IMG/VR virus record: IMGVR_UViG_3300044626_000729
Coordinates: 1-40,812 of that record
Source: a virus
Reading direction: 5' to 3' (one strand)
Length of the DNA stretch: 40,812 bases
Part shown: positions 17,800 to 25,884 of the stretch, piece after piece
Position numbering within the stretch: position 1 is the first letter of the stretch
How the letters are laid out: every line of letters begins with the position of its first letter
Translations under genes and position numbers: made by a program
Notes under the pieces: generated by a model
Database searches by the model: none
What the model saw: the letters and a program-made list of their open reading frames with translations, nothing else
What the model was told of the DNA's origin: nothing

Positions 17800-19260
17800 T
17801 CATAAGTAAAAATCTTTTTTAAAGTGGGCTAACGTGTAGTCCTTCTTTTTAGTTACTGCTTTATAAATTTCGTGCTCCATACCTCCTTTAGAGAATATCC
17901 AAAACACTTTATTCTCAAGTCTTTCTTTAGTAGTCATTCTGTCTTTAGATTGCCAATAACTTGTAGCACTAAAGTCAATATTATAATACACAAGGTACTC
18001 CGCTTTCTTTAAAGATATTCCTTCTCTTCCTGAGACAATCTGTAATGCAATGTTTTTATAAGTTTCTTCAAAGATACTAAGTTCTGTTGTAAGTTCATCT
18101 CCAAATACTTCTTTAAGTGCTTGCAGTTCTTCTTTGAACTTATAGAATATTGCAATCTGACATCCTTCCCAAGTTTCTTTTATGAACTCTGCTTTTGATG
18201 TATCTAATACCATTGAGTTACCACTCTCGAACTTAATTGTCCCTGAGTACAGCTGATGTAATTTACTCATCAACTTTACAGGAGTATCTCCTAAGATAAC
18301 TTCATCCTTTCCTTGAACAACTAAGTCTCTTGTTAATTTATTAATCAGATTATAAGTTGATTCTTTTAAATCTATCTCAATAATTTCTTCAGTTGTTTTG
18401 GTTACAAACCCCGCTTCTTCCTGCGTGTAATTGATTGTGAATGGTTGCATTTCTTGAACGATTGTCTCATATCCTTTCGAGTAATCATTCATATTTAAAC
18501 CATTTATAATCTTGGTTGTAACTTTTACAAAGTTATCACAAAATCTGTAAAAATTTTTAAATTGTTTAAATGGATTTTTTGGGATACCATAAACCTGATG
18601 ATACATCTGAGAATACGACTCAGGAGTGGGTGTACCTGACAGCAAAATAACATTAGCTTTTGTCTTGATTATTAAGTCTTTTACTTGAGTAGCTCTTTTA
18701 CTTGGTTTAGGAAATGCACCCATAGAGTGAGCCTCATCACAAATAATTAAATCCCAATCCGTATTTTCTATCTTATGTAAACTCTCGTAGTTAATGATTG
18801 TTAAATGATACGAAGGGTTAAGCATATCGTAATCCTTTTGGATACTACTAATAGCTTTCTTTTTTGTTAAAAACAAAACATTTCTACTTGAAATCTTTTC
18901 TGCTATTCCAAGACTTGTTAATGTCTTTCCGGTGCGTACCTGCATTGCAAGATATACAAACCCATTTTCTAATATAATATTAGAGCCTTTATCTATAATA
19001 TCTTTTTGGTAATCTCTAAATTCTACTTTCATTAGGCTTTTATAATATTCACAACTTCTGATTATTCTATCTCTAATCTCTGTTGGTGTTTTGTGTTTGT
19101 ACTCTTGTATTGTTTTTACATTCTTACCTCTACCTACTTTAACATCTATTGTGGAACATACTACCTTCTTTAGCAGCTCACATTGTTTCCACATCTCATA
19201 GTCGTTAAAGCCTAAGTTCCTTTCTATTATCTGCTTATTCTCATATTGCATATTGAACAT
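17800..19260 (-). CDS. Superfamily II (SNF2-like) helicase
   Basis: 486 residues. Motif I is RTGKT at 109-113 (AMQVRTGKTLTSLG), motif II DEAH at 175-178 (LIICDEAHSMGAF), motif III SGTPTPES at 208-215, and the C-terminal domain ends with a QSKDRMTTKER segment fitting motif VI of SNF2-type enzymes. DNA translocase or remodeller working in phage replication or recombination is likely. Either ATG 19260 or ATG 19251 could be the start; both overlap the upstream gene. Confidence 0.85.
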   Translation of the reverse strand: MFNMQYENKQIIERNLGFNDYEMWKQCELLKKVVCSTIDVKVGRGKNVKTIQEYKHKTPTEIRDRIIRSCEYYKSLMKVEFRDYQKDIIDKGSNIILENGFVYLAMQVRTGKTLTSLGIAEKISSRNVLFLTKKKAISSIQKDYDMLNPSYHLTIINYESLHKIENTDWDLIICDEAHSMGAFPKPSKRATQVKDLIIKTKANVILLSGTPTPESYSQMYHQVYGIPKNPFKQFKNFYRFCDNFVKVTTKIINGLNMNDYSKGYETIVQEMQPFTINYTQEEAGFVTKTTEEIIEIDLKESTYNLINKLTRDLVVQGKDEVILGDTPVKLMSKLHQLYSGTIKFESGNSMVLDTSKAEFIKETWEGCQIAIFYKFKEELQALKEVFGDELTTELSIFEETYKNIALQIVSGREGISLKKAEYLVYYNIDFSATSYWQSKDRMTTKERLENKVFWIFSKGGMEHEIYKAVTKKKDYTLAHFKKDFYL

Positions 19261-19562
19261 TTTGGTATTGGAGAATATTGTTCTATCTCAGGCATTTCAC
19301 AACCGCACATTATCTCTTTATAGGTTCCATCCTCATTAAAGTTTTCTGCTATGTATTGCTGTAGTTTAGCACACTTCTCATACATCTCTACATCTTGAAA
19401 GTATCTAATCATAAACTCTATACTCTCTAAAGCATCTTCTTCGTCTCTTGAGTGAGCAAAGAAACCTATACCTGACATAACAATCTGTTCTAAGTTTGCG
19501 TCATTAACTAATACATTGTATGAGTTTACCATACCAATGTGAACGGCTTGATTCTGTCTCAT
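19227..19562 (-). CDS. Hypothetical protein with C-terminal Cys cluster
   Basis: 111 residues from ATG 19562, chosen because it overlaps the upstream stop as ATGA; an in-frame TTG 30 bases upstream is less likely. The body is helical (DALESIEFMIRYFQDVEMYEKCAK split over two helices), and the tail CGCEMPEIEQYSPIPKCSIC could bind a metal through CxC and CxxC. Function unknown. Confidence 0.6.
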   Translation of the reverse strand: MRQNQAVHIGMVNSYNVLVNDANLEQIVMSGIGFFAHSRDEEDALESIEFMIRYFQDVEMYEKCAKLQQYIAENFNEDGTYKEIMCGCEMPEIEQYSPIPKCSICNMRISR

Positions 19563-19786
19563 AAATTTACCTGTATTTTCAGTGTTGGACAACTCATTTT
19601 ATGAAAATCTTTTTGATGACAATATTTACATATACCATTATCCCAAAACATATCACAATTATAAGCGTCTGACTCTCTATTGAAGTTACCATAGGACTGT
19701 CTAAATTCATTTGCCGGAGCAGTGAATCGATAACAGAAATCCTTAGACGGACACTGATGGTCCTTGCATTTACTTATATCACTCAT
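19559..19786 (-). CDS. Cys-rich small phage protein
   Basis: 75 residues with SKCKDHQCPSKDFCYRFTAP, then QSYGNFN and CDMFW, then CKYCHQKDFHKMSCP. The first part is a pattern I recall from many phage proteins (C-x4-CP-x4-CYRFTA...QSY) of unknown role. Eight Cys and two His near the C-terminus suggest zinc binding. Confidence 0.65.
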   Translation of the reverse strand: MSDISKCKDHQCPSKDFCYRFTAPANEFRQSYGNFNRESDAYNCDMFWDNGICKYCHQKDFHKMSCPTLKIQVNL

Positions 19787-19898
19787 TTTTTAAAATTTTT
19801 CTATATAAATTATTTACTCTCTCTGAATTAACTCCTCTCTTGTAGTAGAAGTCCATTACTTTTTTAATTCTTGTTAGTGGTTTAAAATACTTTGACAT
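19779..19898 (-). CDS. Basic microprotein
   Basis: 39 residues (MSKYFKPLTRIKKVMDFYYK, ending LYRKILKNE), helical and strongly basic. Its stop overlaps the next ATG (ATGAGTGA), so it is part of the coupled chain. A small DNA-binding or host-takeover role is possible but unproved. Confidence 0.5.
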   Translation of the reverse strand: MSKYFKPLTRIKKVMDFYYKRGVNSERVNNLYRKILKNE

Positions 19899-19900
19899 AA

Positions 19901-19993
19901 TTAATTAAAGATTAAAAATAATACTGATGCTATAATTCCAATTACTGATAGCCACGCTACCACTTCTATAAAAATTCTCTCTGTTTTTGTCAT
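19901..19993 (-). CDS. Single-helix membrane microprotein
   Basis: 30 residues: MTKTERIF, then a hydrophobic helix IEVVAWLSVIGIIASVLFLI. It lies three bases after the primase-helicase stop and three bases before the next start. One of four similar microproteins in the replication region (others at 22964, 24843, 25632). No family is recognised. Confidence 0.55.
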   Translation of the reverse strand: MTKTERIFIEVVAWLSVIGIIASVLFLIFN

Positions 19994-19995
19994 AT

Positions 19996-22389
19996 TTATA
20001 TCTCTTTAAACATTATCCATCTACCAATGTGGTCTCTATCTTCATCGTAAGTAAGTTCACTTCTAAACTTAGCGTATGAGTTTATCCATCTATAGAATTT
20101 AGTTCTACTCAATCCCTCTTTACCTTTGCCTCCATAGAAAGGATAGTCCTCAATGAATGAATTGAACAACTCATTTTTATACAACCTAACATTCGTAGGT
20201 ATAGTAGCTGTCTTATCATCGTTGTCTACCAATCCAACCCATTCTATAAACTCGTGTGAAGTTGCTTGAGACAAGTCTCTTACATTTGAATTTATTGATT
20301 TGGTTTTAACTAATCCGGTAACTAAGTAACTCTTCAAGCAGTTAATCATATAGTTGTCAAACTGAGACCAATCATCATCATTCCAATCTCCAAACAATAA
20401 CTTACCAAATTCGTCTTGTGGTGTAAAGTTTTTATTATAATACTGATGTAGTTCTAATTCCCATTTTCGTCTCGCAAATGAGTTCCCTGACCCTTTAATC
20501 GCATAGTTAGTTGTTATTGCAATCTTCGGAGACTTAGCAAATGGTATCTTAATTGCATCTTTGTTTTTCTTCTCAAGAGTTAAACCCTCAGTAACTACAC
20601 TGAACAATCTCTCAAAGTCAAAATGCTTTTTAACATCATCGAATACAAGTATCTGAGTATCTGCTGATACTAACTGATAAGCAAAGCTTCGCTCAAATGT
20701 GAAAGACTTACCATCAATAGTAACTACTTTCTTCATCTTACTAAGAGCACTCATAAGTAAACCTTTACCTGTTCCACCTTCAGGGTTATCGCTAATAACC
20801 TCATCATTTAGAATGACTGCAGGACAGAATGATAAGTTCTTATATCCGTGCATAAGAAAACCTAATGTACTCTCCATAGATTTGATTCTACTTTCGTCTG
20901 AACCATTAACATTGAATAGAAACTTTTTAAAGTCACAAGACTCTGTTACTTTTCCAACATTAAACATTCTATCAATAACGTGGTCCTTCCAAACATATCC
21001 ACCTAAATCTAAGTAATCAATAGTTGTTATTGCATCTTTAGTAATCTTTACTGCACAATTTTTATAGTACAGGTATGATGAGTCTTTTGTATCTGCAATA
21101 AAGTAAATCTCAATAGTTGAAAGCAAAGATAAAAACTCTTCCTTAAAAAATCTTGTGTTGTCTGCAAAGTAATTGTAGATTGATACATCATCTAATTCAA
21201 GCAGATAACTAAGAACAAAGTCTTTAATCTCTTTCTCTGAGGTATGGTCGATTAAGTTATTAGTAACTTTCACAAATACATAGTTCTTACCACCTTCAGG
21301 GCAGAACTTATAGAACCCATTGTCTTCTAAGAACTCTTTGAATAGAACGTGGATGATTTTTATAATGCCTTTGTCGTTCTTGGTCCAAAAGGTCATCTTT
21401 GAGTTCTCTTCCTCAATCTTTGCTAATACAGAGTCGATTACATCTTCATCTAAGTTGGACTCTTGGAGTTGGTATTTAATCTCTTTTCGAGATGCCCCTC
21501 TTCTAAGTTTAGCTTTAATGGTATTAATTCTTTCTTCATCTTCGTAATACTTAGTACCAAAGTTAGTTGTGTTGCGGTAAGCTGAGTCGATAGTAGTAGC
21601 TATCTCGGCCAATGTAAAGCTGCTTGTTGCGAATTGGTTAAGTACATAAGATGCAAGACTTTTATTAATACCAAAGTCGTTGAATGCCATTGCAAGAACA
21701 TAAGCATTTTGATTTCTCTGTCCTTCTTGCATAGGATATTTTTTCTCCCACCATTTAACCAATATCTCAACTATCTTATTTTCGTCTGTAATTGGAATTG
21801 TGGCCTTATCTCTTACTCTACTAACCTCAGTATACTCCGGCTCCTCAATCGTGTCCCAAATCGAAGAATTTGGGTTGATATGAATAAGTGGGTCATAACT
21901 TTCATAACATACTCTACTGATGTTCTTACTTGTCTTATCGAAGTAAGGAGAGTTAAAGTATTTCTCAAGGCTATTAAAATAATTTTTATGGTTGTCCGGT
22001 TCAGCAGGTATTTTAACCAATACTTTTAAACCATTCCCTGATGGAGATATGAATACTGAGTAAACAAATTTGTTTTTAGATAAAGTCTCTTTGTCTTGCA
22101 ATAACTCTTTTTGTTTTTGATACCCATCAAAGTCCAAACAAATTAAACCTGAATGTTCAGTCAAAGATAAATCTTCTCTCTTGGTAAACTTTCCACTAAA
22201 ACAAATTGCCGGTAATTGTTTCTTTATCTCATTACGCTCAGACTTATCTTTCTCTTGTCTGATACGCTTTACTATTTCTTTTGTAGTACCTGCTCCCTCT
22301 TTAATCCTATCAAGGATGATATTCACATCTCTAAAGAACGGAGTGTCTGTATCCCTTATGTTTTGGAAGATTGTTACTATGTGTGTCAT
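19996..22389 (-). CDS. VirE-N/primase with D5-type helicase
   Basis: 797 residues. The N-terminal part (KKQLPAICFSGKFTKREDLS, then HSGLICLDFDGY) is the VirE/BT4734-type N-terminal domain found on phage and plasmid primases. The C-terminal part is an SF3/D5-like helicase: Walker A GGTGKG around residues 538-543, Walker B FDDV around 583-586, and a TTNYAIKGSGNSFARRKWE segment that would carry sensor 1 and the arginine finger. A combined primase and replicative helicase is the likely role. It follows the iteron-like element at 22393-22554 on its upstream side. Confidence 0.8.
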   Translation of the reverse strand: MTHIVTIFQNIRDTDTPFFRDVNIILDRIKEGAGTTKEIVKRIRQEKDKSERNEIKKQLPAICFSGKFTKREDLSLTEHSGLICLDFDGYQKQKELLQDKETLSKNKFVYSVFISPSGNGLKVLVKIPAEPDNHKNYFNSLEKYFNSPYFDKTSKNISRVCYESYDPLIHINPNSSIWDTIEEPEYTEVSRVRDKATIPITDENKIVEILVKWWEKKYPMQEGQRNQNAYVLAMAFNDFGINKSLASYVLNQFATSSFTLAEIATTIDSAYRNTTNFGTKYYEDEERINTIKAKLRRGASRKEIKYQLQESNLDEDVIDSVLAKIEEENSKMTFWTKNDKGIIKIIHVLFKEFLEDNGFYKFCPEGGKNYVFVKVTNNLIDHTSEKEIKDFVLSYLLELDDVSIYNYFADNTRFFKEEFLSLLSTIEIYFIADTKDSSYLYYKNCAVKITKDAITTIDYLDLGGYVWKDHVIDRMFNVGKVTESCDFKKFLFNVNGSDESRIKSMESTLGFLMHGYKNLSFCPAVILNDEVISDNPEGGTGKGLLMSALSKMKKVVTIDGKSFTFERSFAYQLVSADTQILVFDDVKKHFDFERLFSVVTEGLTLEKKNKDAIKIPFAKSPKIAITTNYAIKGSGNSFARRKWELELHQYYNKNFTPQDEFGKLLFGDWNDDDWSQFDNYMINCLKSYLVTGLVKTKSINSNVRDLSQATSHEFIEWVGLVDNDDKTATIPTNVRLYKNELFNSFIEDYPFYGGKGKEGLSRTKFYRWINSYAKFRSELTYDEDRDHIGRWIMFKEI

Positions 22390-22392
22390 TAA

Positions 22393-22554
22393 ATGTCGGT
22401 TTTATGTTGATTTTATGTCGGTTTTTTAAACCTAACTTACTGATTATTAATACTTCTGTTAATAATGTCAATTTTTTAAGTCAAAATATAATAAATAAAA
22501 AAAGAAGAATAGTATTTTATATATATATATAGTAGAGAAAAGAAAAATCGACAT
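22393..22554. repeat. Iteron-like element, copy A (candidate origin or regulatory site)
   Basis: ATGTCG/ATGTTG/ATGTCG at 22393, 22404 and 22415 are spaced exactly 11 bp. They are followed by TGATTATTAATA (22441-22452), ATGTCA (22465), a TATATATATATA tract near 22519, and AGAAAAATCGACAT (22541-22554). The same parts in the same order and strand occur at 32707-32888. No gene fits here. It lies between the SSB-like gene's terminator and the primase-helicase start. Confidence 0.65.
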
Positions 22555-22565
22555 TGTTGGTAGGT

Positions 22566-22592
22566 AAAAAAAGGGGACTATTACATCCCCTT
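22566..22592 (-). terminator. Rho-independent terminator after the SSB-like gene
   Basis: On the minus strand AAGGGGA, an 8-base loop and TCCCCTT form a 7-bp stem followed by a run of seven T. It lies 10 bases after the stop of the SSB-like gene and insulates that transcript from the primase gene. Confidence 0.8.
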
Positions 22593-22601
22593 ATTTTGGG
22601 T

Positions 22602-22889
22602 TTAGAACGGGAGGTCCGGAGCCTCAGCCTCGACTACGCTTGGCTTTGGTGCGTTACTCACACTCTTCGAACTATCATTCTTTACTTCGAATGTGTCCAA
22701 CTCAACATAGTAGTTACCACTTCGAGCTTGTTTAATACTTAGGTTTGTCCAACCACTTTTCTCATTCTTTTTGATGAAAGCAATTGCCTCATCAACTTTC
22801 ATTGATAATCTCCCTACTACAAAGTCAGGAGCATTTTCGTTTCGTTTGAATACGAAACCATCTGCAAAGATTTTTTCCTCTTGTTGCAT
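22602..22889 (-). CDS. Single-stranded DNA-binding protein (phage SSB-like)
   Basis: 95 residues. The body (FADGFVFKRNENAPDFVVG, then GWTNLSIKQARSGNYYVELD) is a beta-rich OB-like pattern recalled from phage ssDNA-binding proteins, and the tail EAEAPDLPF copies the acidic DxPF tip by which SSB proteins recruit partners. It lies between the exonuclease/recombinase pair and the primase, as expected for replication. A good terminator follows. Confidence 0.7.
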   Translation of the reverse strand: MQQEEKIFADGFVFKRNENAPDFVVGRLSMKVDEAIAFIKKNEKSGWTNLSIKQARSGNYYVELDTFEVKNDSSKSVSNAPKPSVVEAEAPDLPF

Positions 22890-22963
22890 TTTTAAATAAT
22901 TTAAGTTTGCCTTAGTCTATTGAAACCTACTACTCCCCTCTAAGGCTAAGTTTGTAGTTGGTG

Positions 22964-23053
22964 TTATTTCTTTTTAAATAAATACTTAACTATAACCATA
23001 AGCGTTGTTATTGTAGCTGCTACAATAAACGAACAGAATAATAATTTTACCAT
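22964..23053 (-). CDS. Single-helix membrane microprotein
   Basis: 29 residues: MVKLLF, hydrophobic CSFIVAATITTLMVIV, then basic KYLFKKK. The start overlaps the end of the exonuclease gene, so it is probably translated by coupling. Basic C-terminal tail and length match the other microproteins in this region. Confidence 0.5.
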   Translation of the reverse strand: MVKLLFCSFIVAATITTLMVIVKYLFKKK

Positions 23054-23793
23054 AGCATTTCATCAATGTAATAGTTTACAATATCATCTGTTGGATTGTC
23101 TCCGAAGTATTTATTGAATACCTCAATAGCCTTACCAACTTTAATTTCTCCTCCCTTGACAAATTCTTCTGTTGGTCTGAAGATACCAAGTATACCTGAT
23201 GTCTTGTCAATAGTATAGAATACTAAAGGCTTTCCGAATAGAGTTTGGTATATGTAGCACTGAGAGTCGTAGTTATACTTCTTAGCATTCCATTTGAACT
23301 TATCAATATCTGATGTAGTCTTCAGGTCGATGATTGCATCATCAGTTACAATATCAGCCTTACCTTTCCACATCATACCTTGTATCTCTGCAATAGCCGG
23401 TACTTCATACTGATTGCCTTTCTTGTACAACTCCTCAAAGAATACAATGTTACCATTGATAATACTTACAAGGTTCTCAATGTCTTCCTTCTCTTTCTGA
23501 AGTAAACAGAAAGGTAAGTTGTTCTCCTCACAAAAGTCTTTGTATAGTTTTGTAGTTCGTGTACTCGCATCAACATACTTTAAATCTTTAGCCTTCTCAG
23601 GTTCCAATATCAACTGATGAAAGTATCTACCCTCTGCAAAACTTTTGTTGTCTTCTCTTGATTTCCCAAAGTCTTTTGGATTGTTAAGTAGCGTACCAAT
23701 GTCTGAGTTGGATAAGAATTTCTTACCTATACCCGAATAGTATTCCTTGTCGTCTTTCAACAACTCAAGGATATGGTCATTTAATTTTGCCAT
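23047..23793 (-). CDS. RecB-like (PD-(D/E)XK) recombination exonuclease
   Basis: 248 residues. GRYFHQLILEPE at 55-66 matches the motif around the first conserved His of YqaJ/RecE-like nucleases; KADIV with Asp147, IIDLKT with Asp156 and Lys158, and QCYIY with Gln178 and Tyr182 complete the RecB-type active site. It overlaps the upstream single-strand annealing gene by TAATG. Known: such pairs act like lambda Exo and Beta. Likely role: resection of phage DNA ends. Confidence 0.8.
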   Translation of the reverse strand: MAKLNDHILELLKDDKEYYSGIGKKFLSNSDIGTLLNNPKDFGKSREDNKSFAEGRYFHQLILEPEKAKDLKYVDASTRTTKLYKDFCEENNLPFCLLQKEKEDIENLVSIINGNIVFFEELYKKGNQYEVPAIAEIQGMMWKGKADIVTDDAIIDLKTTSDIDKFKWNAKKYNYDSQCYIYQTLFGKPLVFYTIDKTSGILGIFRPTEEFVKGGEIKVGKAIEVFNKYFGDNPTDDIVNYYIDEMLW

Positions 23794-24437
23794 TACGAAT
23801 TAATTAAGGTAGCTATTTCTTTTTTAAGAGCAGGGGTAATTACATATTTTCTATTTAACTGCTTACCAATAGCCTCAAGTCCTAATGCTTTGTTTGTGGT
23901 AACATAGCTAACTACTTTATCCCAATTCTCTGTACCTTTTTTAAGTGTCTCTAATTCAGATGTAGGTGCAGTAACAGGAGCAGTAGTAGTAGTAACATCT
24001 CCTTCAGGTAAGTCTTCTCCGGCATAGATATAAATACCCATACCAAACATAGCTAAGTTCTTAACTAAGCATCTCATTAATGTTTTGTTGATGTCAAACA
24101 TTGTAGCGGCCTCAACAGTCTTCTCTCCGTATCTTGTTTGATAAGTATAAGATTTAGCCATCATTGATTTGTTAGCACCATCCATTACCGGTAACCACAT
24201 TTCTAATGTCTCTCCTTCAATAGTTACCTCAGTCATTACTAAGTACCCAAGGTTCTCATCATAGAAGTATGGCTTGTGTGTGTTAGGGTCTTCGATTACT
24301 GAATAAGTTGCATCAGGGCAAGCCTTCTTTACTTCTGCCCAAGCCCAAGCCCAAGATAAGTAAGTTAGCCCATTCTTTTTTTCTACTTTGTCGTTCACAT
24401 TTATAGACGACAATTTTTCATAAGTTGTTTTTTCCAT
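23793..24437 (-). CDS. Single-strand annealing recombinase, DUF1071/Sak-like
   Basis: 214 residues. LTYLSWAWAWAEVKKACPDA (residues 24-43), then TYQTRYGEKTVEAATMFDINK and LVKNLAMFGMGIYIYAGEDLP, are the pattern of the DUF1071 single-strand annealing protein family as I recall it. It precedes the RecB-like exonuclease with TAATG overlap, the classic recombinase/nuclease pairing. The C-terminal Thr/Pro-rich stretch around 150-165 is a linker. It shares an identical 18-base leader with the upstream DnaA-like gene. Confidence 0.75.
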   Translation of the reverse strand: MEKTTYEKLSSINVNDKVEKKNGLTYLSWAWAWAEVKKACPDATYSVIEDPNTHKPYFYDENLGYLVMTEVTIEGETLEMWLPVMDGANKSMMAKSYTYQTRYGEKTVEAATMFDINKTLMRCLVKNLAMFGMGIYIYAGEDLPEGDVTTTTAPVTAPTSELETLKKGTENWDKVVSYVTTNKALGLEAIGKQLNRKYVITPALKKEIATLINS

Positions 24438-24455
24438 TTGATTTGATTTGATTAA
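24438..24455 (-). promoter_or_regulatory. Repeated TCAAA leader before the recombinase start
   Basis: On the minus strand TTAATCAAATCAAATCAA lies immediately before ATG. The identical 18 bases stand immediately before the DnaA-like gene at 24755-24772. It probably serves as an unstructured A-rich ribosome-loading leader in place of a Shine-Dalgarno sequence. Confidence 0.5.
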
Positions 24456-24754
24456 ATAAATACTGATTTTTCGATTTCTTTTAAAATGTATTGGTAGTCT
24501 TTGTCTTCTTTAATTCTACCTTTAACTACTTTAACTCCATTAATTATTGAGTTGTGGGCAATTTTATATTTATTATCCATCATATACTTTTGAATAATAA
24601 TATACTTCATTGGTCTTGTGTGGCATAAGTAGTACAACATTTGTCTTGCATCTACTATGTGTCTCTTCTTAGATTTAGAGAACAATTCTTTTTTACTTAT
24701 GTTGAATATGTCCATAACTTTTTCAACATATTGATTAAATACATCTTCTTTCAT
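24452..24754 (-). CDS. Second DnaA domain IV-like DNA-binding protein
   Basis: 100 residues. KSKKRHIVDARQMLYYLCHT (residues 27-46), then YIIIQKYMMDNKYKIAHNSI follows the DnaA domain IV layout, in which a basic stretch and an ARQ helix precede the recognition HTH. The DHxT signature is degenerate here (AHNSI). No AAA+ domain is present. It heads the recombinase/exonuclease transcript behind a good promoter. Confidence 0.6.
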   Translation of the reverse strand: MKEDVFNQYVEKVMDIFNISKKELFSKSKKRHIVDARQMLYYLCHTRPMKYIIIQKYMMDNKYKIAHNSIINGVKVVKGRIKEDKDYQYILKEIEKSVFI

Positions 24755-24776
24755 TTGATTTGATTTGATTAAAGAA

Positions 24777-24810
24777 CAAAGGTAACAATAAATGTTTAAA
24801 TATCGTTCAA
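24777..24810 (-). promoter_or_regulatory. Bacteroidota-type promoter for the recombination genes
   Basis: On the minus strand TACCTTTG (24784-24777) matches TAnnTTTG, with TTG at 24810-24808, 23 bases upstream. It lies 22 bases before the ATG of the DnaA-like gene and would drive that gene, the recombinase and the exonuclease. Confidence 0.55.
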
Positions 24811-24842
24811 TTTTTTAATATTTTTTTATCATATTATTATTA

Positions 24843-24935
24843 TTAATTTAAGTATTCCATTATTAATAATATTGATAATATTACTGAACCTATTGCTATT
24901 ATCCAAGCAACTGAACTTATTATTGTTTCTTTCAT
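24843..24935 (-). CDS. Single-helix membrane microprotein
   Basis: 30 residues: MKETIISSVAWIIAIGSVILSILLIMEYLN in three parts, charged start, long hydrophobic helix, short polar end. Its ATG overlaps the upstream stop as ATGA. Same design as the microprotein at 19901-19993, including a central AW and an I-G-x-I/S core, though the resemblance is short. Confidence 0.5.
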   Translation of the reverse strand: MKETIISSVAWIIAIGSVILSILLIMEYLN

Positions 24936-25216
24936 ATTGTCTTTAGGTCGGTGTATTTAACATATATAAAACCTTCGTGGGTAATCTTGTCTGCTTTCTC
25001 CCAACTCTCTTTAGATACTACTACTCCGTTAGGGTTCAGCTCTGATTTTAGTTTCTCAATATATAGAGTGGCATCCATTAATTCTTCTTGTAAATGGTTA
25101 AGCCAATCTAATAATGAAAGGTCATCTCTGTCTAAAGTAGTACCATACTTTTCTACACCAACATCTGACCTGTGTTGGTACTTATCAGTAACTTTTTTTA
25201 CTATTTTATCTTTCAT
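24932..25216 (-). CDS. MazG-like phage protein
   Basis: 94 residues. VGVEKYGTTLDRDDLSLLDW, then HLQEELMDATLYIEKL, forms the helical pattern of small phage proteins related to MazG/dUTPase-type NTP pyrophosphohydrolases, with EELxDA as the presumed metal-binding part. The second EExxD half of canonical MazG is not seen, so activity is uncertain. It may clean up nucleotide pools; alternatively it is a structural relative without catalysis. Confidence 0.5.
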   Translation of the reverse strand: MKDKIVKKVTDKYQHRSDVGVEKYGTTLDRDDLSLLDWLNHLQEELMDATLYIEKLKSELNPNGVVVSKESWEKADKITHEGFIYVKYTDLKTI

Positions 25217-25604
25217 AACTAATTGCTTTTGATATTTCTAAATAGGCTACCTCTTTTTCTACTTTGTCAGTGTTACTGAAGTAAGTAGTAGCCGGGTTTT
25301 TATTATTTATTTCCCAATCGGGTTGAATAATATTTAAGTTAAAACTATATATACCTTTTGGTGTTGAATTGAAATACATCGGGGTATCCAAATGTTTCAT
25401 ACATTTTTCCACCATAGCATCGTATTTCTTTTTCTCAATTAATAAAGTATCGTAATGTTTTCTTCTGCATTTCAACTCTAATCTGTGACCTGTTTTTGGA
25501 CTATAACAATCCCACTTTGACATTGGGTTTTTTGACATAACTAAATCAGGATATACATTTTCCTTTAGCCAATCGAATAGGTTACTTTCTTTCCAATTCT
25601 CCAT
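25206..25604 (-). CDS. PD-(D/E)XK nuclease-like protein
   Basis: 132 residues. KWDCYSPKTGHRLELKCRRK (residues 30-49) supplies Asp and the E-x-K of a PD-(D/E)XK site, followed by YDTLLIEKKKYD. The family resemblance is to phage proteins with a restriction-endonuclease-like fold. It overlaps the MazG-like gene by 11 bases. Substrate unknown; the third compact nuclease fold in the region. Confidence 0.5.
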   Translation of the reverse strand: MENWKESNLFDWLKENVYPDLVMSKNPMSKWDCYSPKTGHRLELKCRRKHYDTLLIEKKKYDAMVEKCMKHLDTPMYFNSTPKGIYSFNLNIIQPDWEINNKNPATTYFSNTDKVEKEVAYLEISKAISYER

Positions 25605-25631
25605 ATTTTTTTTTGGCTAAGATAAACATTA

Positions 25632-25727
25632 TTACAATGTATAGATAAGTATCAGCGTTATTATTGCAAAATATATTGCAACAAGCAGTGCATTTTTAAT
25701 CTCTTTTATAATCTCTTTATTGTCCAT
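25632..25727 (-). CDS. Single-helix membrane microprotein
   Basis: 31 residues: charged MDNKEIIKEIKN, then hydrophobic ALLVAIYFAIITLILIY. The start overlaps the end of the upstream gene by 11 bases. The fourth microprotein of this type in the block. Confidence 0.5.
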   Translation of the reverse strand: MDNKEIIKEIKNALLVAIYFAIITLILIYTL

Positions 25728-25884
25728 AAGGTAGCTCTGTTATTGTTGTTATTCTCTTAAATACTGCAACCTCATTGTTGAATACATTGATAGCTGATAC
25801 TATATCGTTGGCTTCAACAATATGCTCTAAGTCATAACACTCATCGTTCCTTTCTGTGTAATAAAATACTAAATACTTTCTCAT
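25717..25884 (-). CDS. Small hypothetical protein
   Basis: 55 residues (MRKYLVFYYTERNDECYD, then ANDIVSAINVFN, ending TITELPYGQ). ATG 25884 is preferred because it overlaps the lipoprotein stop as ATGA; ATG 25890 would add two residues. Alternating beta and helix pattern, no known family. Confidence 0.55.
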   Translation of the reverse strand: MRKYLVFYYTERNDECYDLEHIVEANDIVSAINVFNNEVAVFKRITTITELPYGQ

